DNA from: CAZAJS01 sp964485635
GTDB taxonomy: Bacteria > Pseudomonadota > Gammaproteobacteria > Francisellales > Francisellaceae
Assembly: GCA_964485635.1 (NCBI GenBank)
Contig: CAZAJS010000030.1
Coordinates: 1 to 14,927, forward strand
Reading direction: 5' to 3'
DNA: 14,927 bases
The translations under genes were made by a program, and so were the position numbers. The notes beneath the pieces were generated by a model. The model was not told where the DNA came from. It did not search any database and was given only the letters and a program-made list of their open reading frames with translations. Below are positions 13,150-14,927 of this stretch, one piece after another; positions within the stretch are counted from its first letter, which is position 1; every line of letters begins with the position of its first letter.

Positions 13150-13916
13150 GAATTAACCTCCGATGACGATTGACTGGGTTTTTCCTCAGGTAAGTTTAAT
13201 TTTAAAACAGTATTCACATTGTCAGCAAATGCAGGTAAACCAAGCTGCTGATAAGCGTTGGCTAATAATTGTAAAGCTTGCTGACGAACTGAACTTTTAG
13301 GATAATGCAAGACAACCTGACGGGCTCGATCTGCAGCAGCAACGTAGGCTTGGCGGTCATAATAAAATTTGGCAATATTATAATAATACTGTGCAATTGT
13401 ATTATAAAGATAAATCATCCGTAAATGGGCATCATCAACATAATTAGCATTTGGATCAGCTTTGATGGCCTTTTTAAATTGATTAAATGCTGTTTTGTAG
13501 GCGCTTGGATCATGTTGGTCCATATCATACTTTAAATGACGTTGCAAAAAACCTCGACCATTTTCAAAGTTTACAACACCCTTCATATAATAGACATAGC
13601 CGATTTGATCGGATGTCGGAAAATTGCTGGTAAATTGTTGCGCTAATGCTAATGCCATATCGGGCTGATTGTCTTGATAGTATACATAGATCAAATCAAC
13701 CATCCCTTTTTGTGCATCTTTTGAAAACGGGTACTGACTATGTAAAGACTCAAATGTATTAATCGCTTGTCGATATTGACCTTGTTGCATCTGTTGATGC
13801 CCTAAGGCATACAAATAATCAGGATCCTTTTCAAAATGGTCCTCAACGGGGGCCGTGGCACAGCCTGTTAATACGCCTAAACACACCATTGCCCAGATTC
13901 TGCGTGCTTTTTTCAT
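13146..13916 (-). CDS. bamD: Outer-membrane protein assembly lipoprotein BamD
   Basis: BamD is the essential lipoprotein of the BAM complex, which folds beta-barrel proteins into the outer membrane; it works on the periplasmic face with BamA. The 256-residue product has a signal peptide with lipobox GVLTGC (lipidated Cys19) and about five TPR units: the first at DPDYLYALGHQQMQQGQYRQA (about 31-51), the third containing the conserved YYMKG segment (about 108-112) and the GFLQRHLKYDMDQHDP region (about 121-136), matching BamD's 'D.s.rDp' stretch. The C-terminal tail is Ser/Glu-rich. Length and order are normal (E. coli 245). The start has a clear AAGGAG Shine-Dalgarno 4-5 nt upstream. It is divergent from rluD, as in E. 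coli, and the conserved synteny supports both calls. Confidence 0.96.
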   Translation of the reverse strand: MKKARRIWAMVCLGVLTGCATAPVEDHFEKDPDYLYALGHQQMQQGQYRQAINTFESLHSQYPFSKDAQKGMVDLIYVYYQDNQPDMALALAQQFTSNFPTSDQIGYVYYMKGVVNFENGRGFLQRHLKYDMDQHDPSAYKTAFNQFKKAIKADPNANYVDDAHLRMIYLYNTIAQYYYNIAKFYYDRQAYVAAADRARQVVLHYPKSSVRQQALQLLANAYQQLGLPAFADNVNTVLKLNLPEEKPSQSSSEVNS

Positions 13917-13995
13917 AACGCTCCTTACTTCCTAACACGATTTACGCTAAAATTACTGTTCACTCAACAATGATTGGAAAACTTGTTTGACCAAT
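13917..13995. promoter_or_regulatory. Divergent bamD/rluD intergenic region
   Basis: This 79-bp gap between the bamD and rluD start codons must carry promoters for both directions. On the minus strand the bamD Shine-Dalgarno AAGGAG is clear (about 13921-13926). On the plus strand TAAAAT (13948-13953) is a fair -10 match for rluD, but I see no convincing -35 at the right distance. No good pair is seen for bamD either. There is no obvious rluD Shine-Dalgarno beyond a weak TTGGA. Confidence 0.35.
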
Positions 13996-14927
13996 ATGAA
14001 TTGCTATGATAACCGATTTGAAACCATTGAGCAAAAGTTTGTTGTCCCAGCAGATGCTAATGGCAGTCGACTAGATCTTGTTTTATGCCAACTAATGCCT
14101 GATTACTCGCGTAGCCAAATTCAAAAATGGCTTGAATCCGGGAAGATCACCGTCAACGGAAAAGCTTATTGTAAACGTAAAATGCCCCTTTCAGGCAATG
14201 AACAGATTCATGTGAATGTGACACTAGCATCGCAAACGCACTGGAAAGCTGAGCCAATGGAACTGCCAATTATTTATGAAGACCAAGCTGTTTTGTGTCT
14301 GAATAAGCCTGCCGGTTGGGTGGTCCACCCGGGTGCAGGAAACCTAACAGGCACCATTAGCAATGGCTTATTGGCTTATGATTCAAATTTTGAAACACTA
14401 CCGCGGGCAGGGATTGTACATCGACTTGACAAAGAAACCAGCGGATTAATGGTTGTCGCAAAAACCCTCCCAGCCTATCAGTCTTTAGTTAAGCAGCTTG
14501 CTAAACGGACTGTCAAAAGAACTTATGAAGCCATTGCCACCGGTGAGCTTATTTCAGGGCAAACGATTTCTGCCCCCATTGGTCGTGACCCACATAACCG
14601 ACTCAGAATGGCCGTCACCCCAACCGGGAAAAATGCTACAACACACATGGATGTATTAGAAAGGTTCATGGGCTTTACACGCGTTCGCTGTCAATTAGAT
14701 ACAGGACGAACACATCAAATTCGTGTCCATATGAAACATATCCGAGCCCCCTTAGTTGGTGACTCCATTTATAACCCCCGTGTTAGCCTCCCTAAAGGGA
14801 ATGATGAATCCTTACGTGCATTACTTCAAAATTTTAAGCGCCAGGCACTCCATGCCCGTGAATTATGCTTCACACACCCAATAAGTGGTAAAACAATGTC
14901 CTTTAAAGCAAAACCGCCTGAGGACTA
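13996..14927 (+). CDS. rluD: 23S rRNA pseudouridine synthase RluD (3' end at or just beyond the window edge)
   Basis: RluD converts uridines 1911, 1915 and 1917 in helix 69 of 23S rRNA to pseudouridine. The 310 codons seen contain an N-terminal S4 RNA-binding domain (about 22-80, with YSRSQIQKWLESGKITVNG) and a RluA-family catalytic domain from about 90. Key motifs are NKPAGWVVHPGAGN (103-116), the catalytic RAGIVHRLDKETSGLMV with active-site Asp145, the RTYEAIATG strand (175-183), RLRMAV (202-207) and LDTGRTHQIRVHMKHI (234-249). The ALHA and HPISG motifs near the C-terminus are also present. The first two bases of the next codon are TA, which may be a stop codon or a further residue; E. coli RluD runs about 10 residues longer. 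The window's final few bases therefore leave the C-terminus undecided. It is divergent from bamD. Confidence 0.96.
   Translation, partial: MNCYDNRFETIEQKFVVPADANGSRLDLVLCQLMPDYSRSQIQKWLESGKITVNGKAYCKRKMPLSGNEQIHVNVTLASQTHWKAEPMELPIIYEDQAVLCLNKPAGWVVHPGAGNLTGTISNGLLAYDSNFETLPRAGIVHRLDKETSGLMVVAKTLPAYQSLVKQLAKRTVKRTYEAIATGELISGQTISAPIGRDPHNRLRMAVTPTGKNATTHMDVLERFMGFTRVRCQLDTGRTHQIRVHMKHIRAPLVGDSIYNPRVSLPKGNDESLRALLQNFKRQALHARELCFTHPISGKTMSFKAKPPED

Overview
The window looks like chromosomal DNA of a low-GC (roughly 40 %) gammaproteobacterium. The evidence is a divergent bamD/rluD pair, an adk and an rdgC that align well with the enterobacterial proteins, and a type IV pilus pilM-pilN pair. I cannot name the genus. 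The codon use and Q/K/D-rich proteins would suit a Thiotrichales- or Legionellales-like lineage, but that is only an impression.

Layout. (1) 1-1767, minus strand: pilM followed by pilN, the start of a type IV pilus inner-membrane assembly operon. pilN leaves the window while still inside a tandem hexapeptide repeat. (2) 1824-11380, minus strand: eleven tightly packed genes for a P-type (RP4 Trb-like) type IV secretion system. In transcription order they are trbC (VirB2 pilin), trbD (VirB3), trbE (VirB4 ATPase), a 188-aa VirB8/TrbF-like protein, trbF (VirB8), trbG (VirB9, a predicted lipoprotein), trbI (VirB10), a 101-aa exported protein at the trbJ/K position, trbL (VirB6), traF (S26 peptidase) and trbB (VirB11 ATPase). 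Junctions within this block overlap or are 12 bp or less, so it is probably one transcript starting from a promoter near 11420-11455. (3) 11381-11587: a divergent control region between trbC and adk. (4) 11588-12244, plus strand: adk. (5) 12253-13916, minus strand: rdgC and bamD, with bamD upstream and a 4-bp overlap. (6) 13996-14927, plus strand: rluD, reaching the right edge with at most the very end of the gene missing.

How the parts fit. TrbG and TrbI, with TrbL, TrbF, TrbD and TrbE, would form the envelope-spanning channel. TrbE and TrbB would power it. TrbC would be the pilus subunit, possibly cyclised by TraF as in RP4. No relaxase, coupling protein (VirD4/TraG), VirB5/TrbJ, lytic transglycosylase, integrase, transposase or tRNA attachment site is visible. 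What can be seen is a transport apparatus lodged between housekeeping and pilus genes, not a recognisable conjugative element. Its cargo cannot be inferred from this window.

The most notable observations are the VNTR-like tail of PilN, the location of the Trb system against pilMN, two VirB8-type proteins in tandem, an uncharacterised small exported protein, a lipoprotein VirB9 without a separate VirB7, a diverged PilM nucleotide pocket, and a palindrome overlapping the putative trb promoter.
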